A stretch of 27,297 bases of DNA from an uncultured Christensenella sp. (GTDB lineage: Bacteria; Bacillota; Clostridia; Christensenellales; Borkfalkiaceae), in NCBI GenBank assembly GCA_910578145.1, contig CAJTPJ010000016.1, positions 1-27,297 on the forward strand. The letters run 5' to 3'. The position numbers and the translations under genes were made by a program. This document shows, in pieces, positions 21,735-27,297 of this stretch. The notes beneath the pieces are model-generated. The model was not told the origin of the DNA. It made no database searches and worked only from the letters and a program-made list of their open reading frames with translations. Position 1 is the first letter of the stretch; each line of letters starts with the position of its first letter.

Positions 21735-21763
21735 GCGTTAAACTATTACTATAGTTTAAACGC
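21735..21763. promoter_or_regulatory. palindromic operator upstream of the controller-like XRE gene
   Basis: GCGTTAAACTAT (21735-21746), TACT, and ATAGTTTAAACGC (21751-21763) form an inverted repeat whose core is TAAACTAT-N4-ATAGTTTA. It lies just upstream of the XRE start, where no strong sigma-A promoter is visible. It shares its half-site with the methyltransferase start region. Binding by the XRE product is likely. Confidence 0.6.
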
Positions 21764-21773
21764 GAGGATTTTT

Positions 21774-22076
21774 ATGGACGCTATTGAGGTGGGCAAAAGA
21801 GTAAAGCAATACCGCGAAAATGCGGGATTGACTCAAAACGCTTTGGCAACAAGGGCAGGTGTTGCCCCGTCGTATATTCCCGACATTGAAAAAGGCAAAA
21901 AATGCCCTACTGTTCAAACGTTGGGTTATATTTGTTTCGGGTTAGGAATTACCCTTGCGGAATTCTTCCGCGACTCAGACGAGCAAAAGGAACTAAACTC
22001 AACTATTCAGAACTTGACTGCCCGCCTTTCCTCCAAACAACAAACAATGCTCCTTGACTTCTTGAAAACGATATAA
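21774..22076 (+). CDS. XRE regulator, probable restriction controller (C) protein
   Basis: This 100-residue HTH protein has its Cro/CI-type HTH at residues 7-62 (GLTQNALATRAGVAPSYIPDIEKGKK, then GLGITLAEFF), with a short helical tail that could dimerise. Size, position and divergence from methyltransferase genes are those of controller proteins that delay restriction in type II systems. GAGGA lies 5 bases before the ATG. A TAAACTAT-N4-ATAGTTTA operator overlaps its leader. Silencing or timing of the operon at 21653 is the likely role (inference). Confidence 0.8.
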   Translation: MDAIEVGKRVKQYRENAGLTQNALATRAGVAPSYIPDIEKGKKCPTVQTLGYICFGLGITLAEFFRDSDEQKELNSTIQNLTARLSSKQQTMLLDFLKTI

Positions 22077-22087
22077 ATATTTAACAC

Positions 22088-22130
22088 AAAAAAACGCCAC
22101 GGCGGAGAGGTTTCACACCTCTCCGCCGTG
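22088..22130. terminator. strong hairpin terminator between convergent genes
   Basis: CACGGCGGAGAGGT (22098-22111) and ACCTCTCCGCCGTG (22117-22130) form a perfect 14-bp stem with loop TTCAC. On the minus strand GCG and seven T follow, so it mainly ends the OLD-like gene. A plus-strand T-run is missing. Bases 22131-22260 show nothing else. Confidence 0.8.
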
Positions 22131-22260
22131 ATTATTCAAAAACATATTAAAAGTCAATACCTGTTTAATCATTGTAACAATTTTTATTTATACTGTTCTT
22201 CATCACAAAATTAATAGTTTTAAATTACAGACTATAAATTTTACATAAATATTCTATATC

Positions 22261-23991
22261 TCAAATCTGCAGTTGTAATAAAAAATTACTAATTTCTGTG
22301 GATAATGTATTAAGTGTAAGATTTTCAATAATTCTTTTAATAGTTAAATGTGTTCTAAAATTGTCCTGATAGTATTTTGCTAAAATTGATAAAAAATCCT
22401 TACCACCAACAAGTGAAATTTTATTATCTAAAGTTGTCCAATTACTATTTAAATATTTTCTTGATTCTTGAATACAAGTACCAACTTCCCACTGCTGCCC
22501 ATTATCCAATTCCTTACTATCTATTCTGTACTGCGAAGCAAAAGCTTCAAATACTTTATCTCTCTGCTCATCAAGCAAATTATTCAATTGTGTTAAAAAA
22601 TCATCATAACCTAAGTTATAGGATTCAGGAATAAGTTTATACAAAATTTCTGGAATAATAAAATAGTTTTCAATTTCTTTTCTTTCCCACACATGCAATA
22701 TTAAATGTTCTTTTTGCGCTTCGGAAATTATTTTTGCGGACATTCTCGGATCCCTATAATCTCTGTCCGCTAAAGCAAAACATTTAACCTGATTTGTTGT
22801 TTCCGAATAAAATAAATTTGCTGTACCATAAACACGAGGAATTTTACTAAATCCGCCATATGGAATTGAAGGCAAGTCAAGTTGTTTGCCATATAATCGT
22901 TCACTAATTAAATTTAAATATTTAATGTCTTTTCCTTCAACAAACAGACATTTCTTACTTCTTCCTAACTTTAGCAACGCCAAATTTTGGACTCCACCTA
23001 TATCATCAATTATCTTCTGTGCTGAGGCTGAATCATTTGCGTAATGCATAGATTTATCTTTTTTGTTTATTTCTAGAATACTGTCGGGTTCAACCATCGA
23101 TATGATTTCTATTGAGTGGGTAGCAATTATAACTTGCGGGAATCTTGCTTTTACAAGTTCTAATATTTTACGTTGCATATCGGAATGCATATAAACATCC
23201 GGCTCGTCCAAAATTATAAGCTCGCAATCTTTTGACCTTGCTAAAAACCACATAATTTGCAACCACATTTGCAAACCGTTACCCATCTTTCCAATTTCAG
23301 CAGGAAAGCCGTTATCTTGAACAATTAATTTTATGTATTCAGAATTTGCAATGTTATATTCAATAGAATTAATGCGTAATCCAAACCACGAATCTTCTGA
23401 ATCTTGCTTGAAAATATTATAATAGTCATCTTTCCATTGATATATTTCGTTTCTAAAATGTAATGATGAAAGATAAGTATCTTTATCACTATTAACAGTT
23501 TCTTTCGTTATAGGTTTTTCTTTTTCTCTAATGGGGCCTATTTGAGGAAGAATTCCTATTTTGTTAATATTCAATTCTTTTGCTTGTACCTTAGATTTAA
23601 TAAGATTCTTTTTTTTATCATAAATCACCGCAAAGGCATCATTTTGATTTAAATATATTTCGATTATTGACTTATCGAAGAAGTATGCAGTAATTTTAGC
23701 ATACTTACTTATATTGTAAAAAAATATAATAACGCTTAAATCAATTTGCAATTTTTTTGTATCAATATAAAATCCTCTAATTGACGCAGGCAAATCAAAT
23801 TCCTCGGGTGGAGCCACATATACGCTCCTGCTCCCTGCACCCTGTGCAGCCTTAGAAACAAGCCTAAGACTTTCTATTAAACAAGATTTTCCCGCATTGT
23901 TTGCACCTACTATGATTGATAAATCTTTAAAAGGTATTGATGCTCTTTGATAACATTTAAAGTTTTCAAGTTCAAGCTTTTTTAATAACAT
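22261..23991 (-). CDS. OLD-like AAA ATPase with TOPRIM-type nuclease domain
   Basis: This 576-residue protein has the ABC-type ATPase of OLD and related defence proteins: Walker A GANNAGKS (29-36), signature region GKMGNGLQ (234-241), Walker B LIILDEPDVYMH (258-269) and H-loop ATHS (290-293). A TOPRIM-like part follows: FVEGKD (350-355) and LADRDYRD (407-414), then WERKEIENYFI (435-445), as in OLD/DUF4435 nucleases. Such proteins cut DNA or RNA in phage defence; candidate relatives include OLD, GajA and PARIS components, and I cannot choose. It starts 34 bases after the AbiEii stop without a visible promoter, so it is probably part of the abiE operon. AGGG precedes the ATG. Confidence 0.85.
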   Translation of the reverse strand: MLLKKLELENFKCYQRASIPFKDLSIIVGANNAGKSCLIESLRLVSKAAQGAGSRSVYVAPPEEFDLPASIRGFYIDTKKLQIDLSVIIFFYNISKYAKITAYFFDKSIIEIYLNQNDAFAVIYDKKKNLIKSKVQAKELNINKIGILPQIGPIREKEKPITKETVNSDKDTYLSSLHFRNEIYQWKDDYYNIFKQDSEDSWFGLRINSIEYNIANSEYIKLIVQDNGFPAEIGKMGNGLQMWLQIMWFLARSKDCELIILDEPDVYMHSDMQRKILELVKARFPQVIIATHSIEIISMVEPDSILEINKKDKSMHYANDSASAQKIIDDIGGVQNLALLKLGRSKKCLFVEGKDIKYLNLISERLYGKQLDLPSIPYGGFSKIPRVYGTANLFYSETTNQVKCFALADRDYRDPRMSAKIISEAQKEHLILHVWERKEIENYFIIPEILYKLIPESYNLGYDDFLTQLNNLLDEQRDKVFEAFASQYRIDSKELDNGQQWEVGTCIQESRKYLNSNWTTLDNKISLVGGKDFLSILAKYYQDNFRTHLTIKRIIENLTLNTLSTEISNFLLQLQI

Positions 23992-24025
23992 TTTAAGTCC
24001 CTCATCATTAGTTAAATTAATTTCC

Positions 24026-24958
24026 CTATTCTCCGATTTTTATAAAAACTTCATTAATGCTTTCAAAACAACTTAAAGCCAAAGAAAAATCCTGCTGTAC
24101 ATTAGTATATAGCAACTCGTTGTGCAAATTTTCATAAATGCTTTTAATTATACTGTCAAACTTGTCCTTCCAAATTTCAAAATTATAAGCCCCGAGCGGA
24201 TTATAGTTTTGTGGAATATTACGCTTTTGAAGATAATAAGAATCTGTTTGTTTCGTTAACTGTAAAATTCGCTTTAACTCTTGTTCGTCACATAAAAATT
24301 TTTGTATTTCCGGAATATTACACAACCGTACAACATCGTAGATATGCCTAACTTTATGATTTAATGTGCCACAAAACGCGTGGCGTTTTACTGCCATAAC
24401 CTTATCTAAAAACGTTCTTTTTATATCCAACGTATTTATCGTAATCTCTCTTAATCCAAACTCATTTAATGCCTCACTATTGCCTACTTCTTCCAAGTAC
24501 TCTTGAATATATGATTTCAAGGTTTTCAGATTATACGGTTCCGGACGCACGGTACATCCTATTTCGAGTTTGACCTTATATGCCTCAGACTCAAACCAAA
24601 CATTACGGCTCTTATTCCTTGCATTGCCTTCACCTGGTATCTTTTGCACGATTGCGCCTTCGGTCATAACCGCCATAATTTTTTTAATGGTTTTTTCACA
24701 AGTTTTATCATCTTCTTCCATTCCAAGATAAGTTAAATCGATATCCTCGGAAAATCTTTCAATTGAGCCTGGATAACATTTACTTAACGACGTTCCGCCT
24801 TTAAACACGCACACATCCGCATACTCGCTGTGGACAAGTTTATCAAGCATATATACGATAAAATAATCTCGCTTTACTGCCTGTGCCGTAATGTTCAGTT
24901 TATTACTTACAATATTGGCAAGCGCATTGAAATCTTCTTTAAAGTTGTGCAAGTTCAT
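24026..24958 (-). CDS. abiEii: AbiEii toxin, nucleotidyltransferase
   Basis: This 310-residue protein carries the AbiEii/AbiGii nucleotidyltransferase signature: VFKGGTSLSK (51-60) and RFSEDIDL (68-75), whose acidic residues bind metal. Characterised AbiEii toxins block growth and abort phage infection; some members transfer nucleotides to tRNA or other targets. ATG 24958 is used because GGAG lies a few bases upstream and the AbiE family starts here; an in-frame extension to 25033 lies within the antitoxin gene. It overlaps the antitoxin gene by 20 bases, the usual coupled arrangement. Confidence 0.92.
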   Translation of the reverse strand: MNLHNFKEDFNALANIVSNKLNITAQAVKRDYFIVYMLDKLVHSEYADVCVFKGGTSLSKCYPGSIERFSEDIDLTYLGMEEDDKTCEKTIKKIMAVMTEGAIVQKIPGEGNARNKSRNVWFESEAYKVKLEIGCTVRPEPYNLKTLKSYIQEYLEEVGNSEALNEFGLREITINTLDIKRTFLDKVMAVKRHAFCGTLNHKVRHIYDVVRLCNIPEIQKFLCDEQELKRILQLTKQTDSYYLQKRNIPQNYNPLGAYNFEIWKDKFDSIIKSIYENLHNELLYTNVQQDFSLALSCFESINEVFIKIGE

Positions 24959-25640
24959 AAATCTTCTCCATAGATGGATAGTAATACGTTGAGAACACAG
25001 AAAGATTTTCATCCAAAGTATTATCAACGTCATAGTGATTAAGAATGTTTCTCAGAAAAGCTATTGTACTCTTCGAGTAGCGGATTTTAGATAATACTTT
25101 TTTTGTAACCTCTTCATTATAATGCTTATAGAACTTTTCACACAGAGAAATAAAGCCGTTATAATTTAACTCCTGAATAGTATTAAAATTATTTAATACT
25201 TCAAGCATTTGAATAACATTACATACCTCTTCGCTAAATTCAATCTCTTTACGTTCAATAAAGATATTTCCTATATTCTTCGTCATCTGATCTATTGCGT
25301 TGCAATAGATTTTTATATTTTTGGAAATTTGTGTTGAAATATTTAAAGCGTTATAGAGTTGATATCCTATTACTATACCTTTGCTGTTATCAATAAAGCT
25401 AGCGACAATATCTTCTTCTGAAGGAGGAACAAGTCCGTATTTCGTTTGTTCCGGACGCGCGTAAAGACCTTTGGAAATTTTGATTAGGTAATTTGCCTTG
25501 ACCATTCTTTCCAAAGATTTGTAGAAAGCCGCCTCGCTCATAAAAGTATTAAATTGCTCGCAATAAAACTTACTTGCTTCAAACAATTCGTTTGCCGCAA
25601 TAAGCTTTAATGCCTTTTTTAGTGCATTGTTTCTCTCCAT
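24939..25640 (-). CDS. abiEi: AbiEi antitoxin, transcriptional autorepressor
   Basis: This 233-residue protein has an N-terminal winged-helix domain (about residues 1-62, ending YLIKISKGLYARP, the typical AbiEi wing) and a C-terminal antitoxin domain. AbiEi proteins neutralise AbiEii without tight complex formation and repress their own promoter. ATG 25640 follows AGGAG by 7 bases; the longer in-frame frame to 25778 runs through the promoter and is not coding. An inverted repeat TTGTCAAGT-N13-ACTTGACAA sits at the promoter. It precedes abiEii in one operon. Confidence 0.9.
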   Translation of the reverse strand: MERNNALKKALKLIAANELFEASKFYCEQFNTFMSEAAFYKSLERMVKANYLIKISKGLYARPEQTKYGLVPPSEEDIVASFIDNSKGIVIGYQLYNALNISTQISKNIKIYCNAIDQMTKNIGNIFIERKEIEFSEEVCNVIQMLEVLNNFNTIQELNYNGFISLCEKFYKHYNEEVTKKVLSKIRYSKSTIAFLRNILNHYDVDNTLDENLSVFSTYYYPSMEKIYELAQL

Positions 25641-25658
25641 TGTTAAACTCCTACTATT

Positions 25659-25712
25659 ATTATAACCATAATGTAAAATAATTGTCAAGTTTTTTTTAAA
25701 TTTACTTGACAA
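25659..25712 (-). promoter_or_regulatory. abiE promoter with AbiEi-type inverted repeat
   Basis: On the minus strand TTGACA (complement of 25683-25688) and TATAAT (complement of 25659-25664) are 18 bases apart. TTGTCAAGT (25682-25690) and ACTTGACAA (25704-25712) are perfect inverted arms 13 bases apart, one arm covering the -35. Characterised AbiEi proteins bind inverted repeats in their own promoters, so this is the likely operator. Confidence 0.75.
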
Positions 25713-25713
25713 A

Positions 25714-25730
25714 AAGCGGGTTTCCCGCTT
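25714..25730 (-). terminator. short hairpin, possible leftward terminator
   Basis: AAGCGGG (25714-25720) and CCCGCTT (25724-25730) form a 7-bp stem with a 3-base loop. On the minus strand it ends in CTTTTTG. It could shield the abiE promoter from upstream leftward transcription. The T-run is short. Confidence 0.4.
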
Positions 25731-25751
25731 GTTTGAAGTGAGCGAGGCGAA

Positions 25752-25791
25752 CAGGTCGCAAATACCACATTGTGGCATTTGCCTTAACCTG
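25752..25791. repeat. imperfect nested inverted repeat
   Basis: GCAAATACCACA (25758-25769) pairs with TGTGGCATTTGC (25771-25782) with one mismatch. An outer CAGGT/ACCTG pair (25752-25756, 25787-25791) extends it. It lies in the non-coding gap between the abiE operon and the leftward regulator. Its role is unknown. Confidence 0.4.
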
Positions 25792-25845
25792 CTTAGGATA
25801 TATTAAACAGTACCACTTTGCAACAGATAATTAGGGCAATGAAAA

Positions 25846-25868
25846 AGGTGTGGATATGCACCACACCT
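25846..25868 (-). terminator. intrinsic terminator of the double-HTH regulator
   Basis: AGGTGTGG (25846-25853) and CCACACCT (25861-25868) form a perfect 8-bp stem. On the minus strand five T follow. It lies 13 bases past the regulator's stop codon. Confidence 0.75.
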
Positions 25869-25881
25869 AAAATTATCTGAT

Positions 25882-26730
25882 TTAATCAAGAAGTTCGTCA
25901 ACTAACTTTTTAGCTTGCTCTTTGGTTAATAGGTTTGCCCTCTTATGAGCATAATAACGTAAGCCTTCTGGAGGGAATTCCCCAAATTTAATATTGAACT
26001 TGCCTACTCCTTGTTGTAAGTATCCGTAATTAAAATGTGGATTGCTTGAAATTATTTGCTCAATACTGACACCGAAAAACGCAGATAATTTAATTACAGT
26101 TTCAAGCATAGGCTCCCCGCCTTTTTTAAGTCGTGTCAAGTTACCTATGGAGATATCCAAAGCTGAACTTATCTTTCTGTAACTAACACCTAAGTTCTTA
26201 TGTAGGTTATTAAAGTTCCTTGTAAAGTTTTCAGCAACACTTTCGTCTCTGTTTATTTTAACTGCTCGTCCTTCATTATTAAGTCGTGCAATTTCAATTT
26301 TTAATTGATTGCACAACTCTTCATAAATACCGAATTCTTCAATAAGCCATTGCTTATCTATCCAGTCGCTCATTCTATTTTTAACGGCACCATATTCTCC
26401 GTGCACTCTTTCTATAAACCTTTTAAGGATTTCAAATTGCTCATCAACGAGATAAAAGCCAATATCTTTATGACAAAGAGTGTCTAAATCCGTACAATAG
26501 AACTCTGCAATTTGTTTAGCTACAGAAATATAAGGTGATATCCAGTACTTATCGTAGGACAGCATAGTAGGTTGCGGAATTCCAGTGTACCTTGTAATAT
26601 CTTCGTAAGTTAAGTCAAAATACACTTGTTTACTTAACCCGATATTCCGAGAAAACGTTTCCTGACCTAATTTTAAATTTGCTAAAATTTCTTTCATAAA
26701 AATGTGTTTAACCTCTTGACAAGTGTTCAT
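25882..26730 (-). CDS. regulator with two HTH regions
   Basis: This is a 282-residue protein from ATG 26730. A C-terminal XRE domain is clear at about 165-228 (NLHKNLGVSYRKISSALDISIGNLTRLKKGG, then LSAFFGVSIEQI). An N-terminal segment (about 40-85: YEDITRYTGIPQPTM...IAEFYCTDLDTL) also reads like an HTH of the same fold. The start is uncertain: ATG 26730 and ATG 26697 are both possible and neither has an ideal SD; the TTG at 26748 is less likely. Three TGTTCATTATC repeats lie around its promoter and start, so autoregulation and control of the divergent gene at 26916 are probable. Phage- or plasmid-type control is a possible origin. Confidence 0.7.
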   Translation of the reverse strand: MNTCQEVKHIFMKEILANLKLGQETFSRNIGLSKQVYFDLTYEDITRYTGIPQPTMLSYDKYWISPYISVAKQIAEFYCTDLDTLCHKDIGFYLVDEQFEILKRFIERVHGEYGAVKNRMSDWIDKQWLIEEFGIYEELCNQLKIEIARLNNEGRAVKINRDESVAENFTRNFNNLHKNLGVSYRKISSALDISIGNLTRLKKGGEPMLETVIKLSAFFGVSIEQIISSNPHFNYGYLQQGVGKFNIKFGEFPPEGLRYYAHKRANLLTKEQAKKLVDELLD

Positions 26731-26860
26731 TATCGTGATATAGTGCAAATGTAGCCTGACTGTTAGGCTTTCTTTTATAGTTTTTGGTGTTCATTATCAC
26801 AATAATACTGCTCTCGAATGCGAGTTTTATTTGTTGGATATTCTGTTCATTATCATAATA
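26723..26860. repeat. three TGTTCATTATC direct repeats (operators)
   Basis: Near-identical 18-base copies begin at 26723 (GTGTTCATTATCGTGATA), 26787 (GTGTTCATTATCACAATA) and 26843 (CTGTTCATTATCATAATA). Steps are 64 and 56 bases. Copy 2 covers the -35 of the leftward promoter, copy 3 the -35 of the rightward promoter, and copy 1 the start region of the regulator gene. They are probably binding sites of the regulator at 25882. Confidence 0.75.
26774..26802 (-). promoter_or_regulatory. promoter of the double-HTH regulator
   Basis: On the minus strand TTGTGA (complement of 26797-26802) and TATAAA (complement of 26774-26779) are 17 bases apart. The -35 lies inside the second TGTTCATTATC repeat. 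The transcript would start near 26767 and contain a small AGCCT/AGGCT hairpin. Confidence 0.6.
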
Positions 26861-26878
26861 CTATAAGAAAGCTATAAT
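26850..26878 (+). promoter_or_regulatory. promoter of the right-edge gene
   Basis: TTATCA (26850-26855) and TATAAT (26873-26878) are 17 bases apart. The -35 falls within the third TGTTCATTATC repeat (26843-26860), so the regulator could block it. Confidence 0.55.
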
Positions 26879-26915
26879 GTCAAGCGGCTTCAAAAAATTA
26901 TTAAGGAGGCATTTT

Positions 26916-27297
26916 ATTAAGAGATATAAAATTTGTAGAGATGCTAGCGGGTATCTTATAGAAGAACCAAAAAATTACATCTACGTTGACGGTAAGCGAA
27001 TACAACTTCGTCCACGCCCGCCTCACGCAACAGTTTCTATTATTACCCATAAACAAGACTTCGCTAAAATGGATGAGAATTTGAAAGACTCATATACCTA
27101 TTACACTGTTACATTCTTAAAACCAAAAGCATTAAACTTTGAAGATAGCTGGCAACAGGTATTTAACCAAATGAATTTACAGTTCCATAAAACAAAGCGA
27201 AGTATTTACTATGAGTGTATGGCTTTCGGGGGAAACAGTGAGTTCTGGGAAGATATGAACAACGAAGAAAGATTAAAGTACTTCAAGTGGTGTTACA
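26916..27297 (+). CDS. unknown protein, truncated by window end, apparent AUU start
   Basis: An open frame runs from 26916 to the window edge (127 codons) and is clearly coding-like. It begins ATT AAG AGA, six bases after a perfect AAGGAGG (26903-26909). No ATG, GTG or TTG occurs near; the first in-frame ATG is about 50 codons in. I therefore infer an AUU start, as in infC. The protein opens (M)KRYKICRDASGYLIEEPK and contains VDGKRIQLRPRPPHATVS and AFGGNSEFWEDMNNEERL. No family is recognised. It is divergent from the regulator at 25882 and shares its operators. Confidence 0.6.
   Translation, partial: MKRYKICRDASGYLIEEPKNYIYVDGKRIQLRPRPPHATVSIITHKQDFAKMDENLKDSYTYYTVTFLKPKALNFEDSWQQVFNQMNLQFHKTKRSIYYECMAFGGNSEFWEDMNNEERLKYFKWCY

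Noticed and set aside
25641..25778. 46-residue N-terminal extension of AbiEi
   Set aside because: It covers the promoter, an inverted repeat and a hairpin; ATG 25640 has AGGAG.

Overview
The window looks like a chromosomal segment of an uncultured, low-to-mid GC Gram-positive bacterium of the Clostridia type. The evidence is strong Shine-Dalgarno (SD) sites, sigma-A promoters, ECF vitamin transporter S components, an FMN riboswitch, a SpoIIQ-like M23 protein with a possible sporulation promoter, and a membrane-anchored MurF-type ligase. No tRNA, rRNA, CRISPR array, transposase or integrase was seen.

Positions 1-13400 are core-like. The left part holds corA with an unusual leader (promoter, 11-codon leader peptide, mutually exclusive hairpins, intrinsic terminator), a zinc-ribbon protein, and a divergent XRE/SLOG-like pair around two GAGATATATCTC operators. 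It continues with a SpoIIQ-like pair, an AT-rich array of TGTTA/TAACA inverted repeats driving a 23-residue ORF, and a divergent MocR regulator/ECF S-component pair. A leftward operon tsaE-tsaB-rimI-hydrolase-murF-ddl-icd follows, serving tRNA t6A synthesis, ribosomal protein acetylation, peptidoglycan precursor synthesis and isocitrate oxidation. ribU sits upstream of it behind an FMN riboswitch with a terminator. Three genes (tsaE, icd, the 5587 S component) have a TATAAT 6-8 bases before their ATG and no SD, suggesting leaderless transcripts. One gene (the hydrolase) has a strong SD but only an AUA where a start is expected.

Positions 13400-27297 form an accessory, defence-type region. It contains a KAP-like P-loop NTPase and a small basic gene whose frame needs a -1 shift at A AAA AAG to stop before its terminator. 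Next is a leftward five-gene restriction-modification-like operon: two N6-adenine methyltransferase subunits, a DUF2971 protein, a T5orf172/GIY-YIG-type superfamily 2 helicase and a 28-residue acidic microprotein. A small XRE protein, probably a controller (C) protein, diverges from it. A leftward AbiEi-AbiEii-OLD-like ATPase/TOPRIM operon follows. At the right edge a double-HTH regulator diverges from a truncated gene of unknown function, with three near-identical TGTTCATTATC repeats between and around them.

Base composition is mosaic. In 60-base samples counted by eye, the helicase (17581-17640) and the methyltransferase N-terminal half (20881-20940) each have 32 G+C, while the DUF2971 gene (18781-18840) has 13 and the methyltransferase C-terminal half (19501-19560) has 14. 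The best candidates for something undescribed are the composite restriction-like operon with its DUF2971 gene and acidic microprotein, the corA leader, and the frameshifted small gene.
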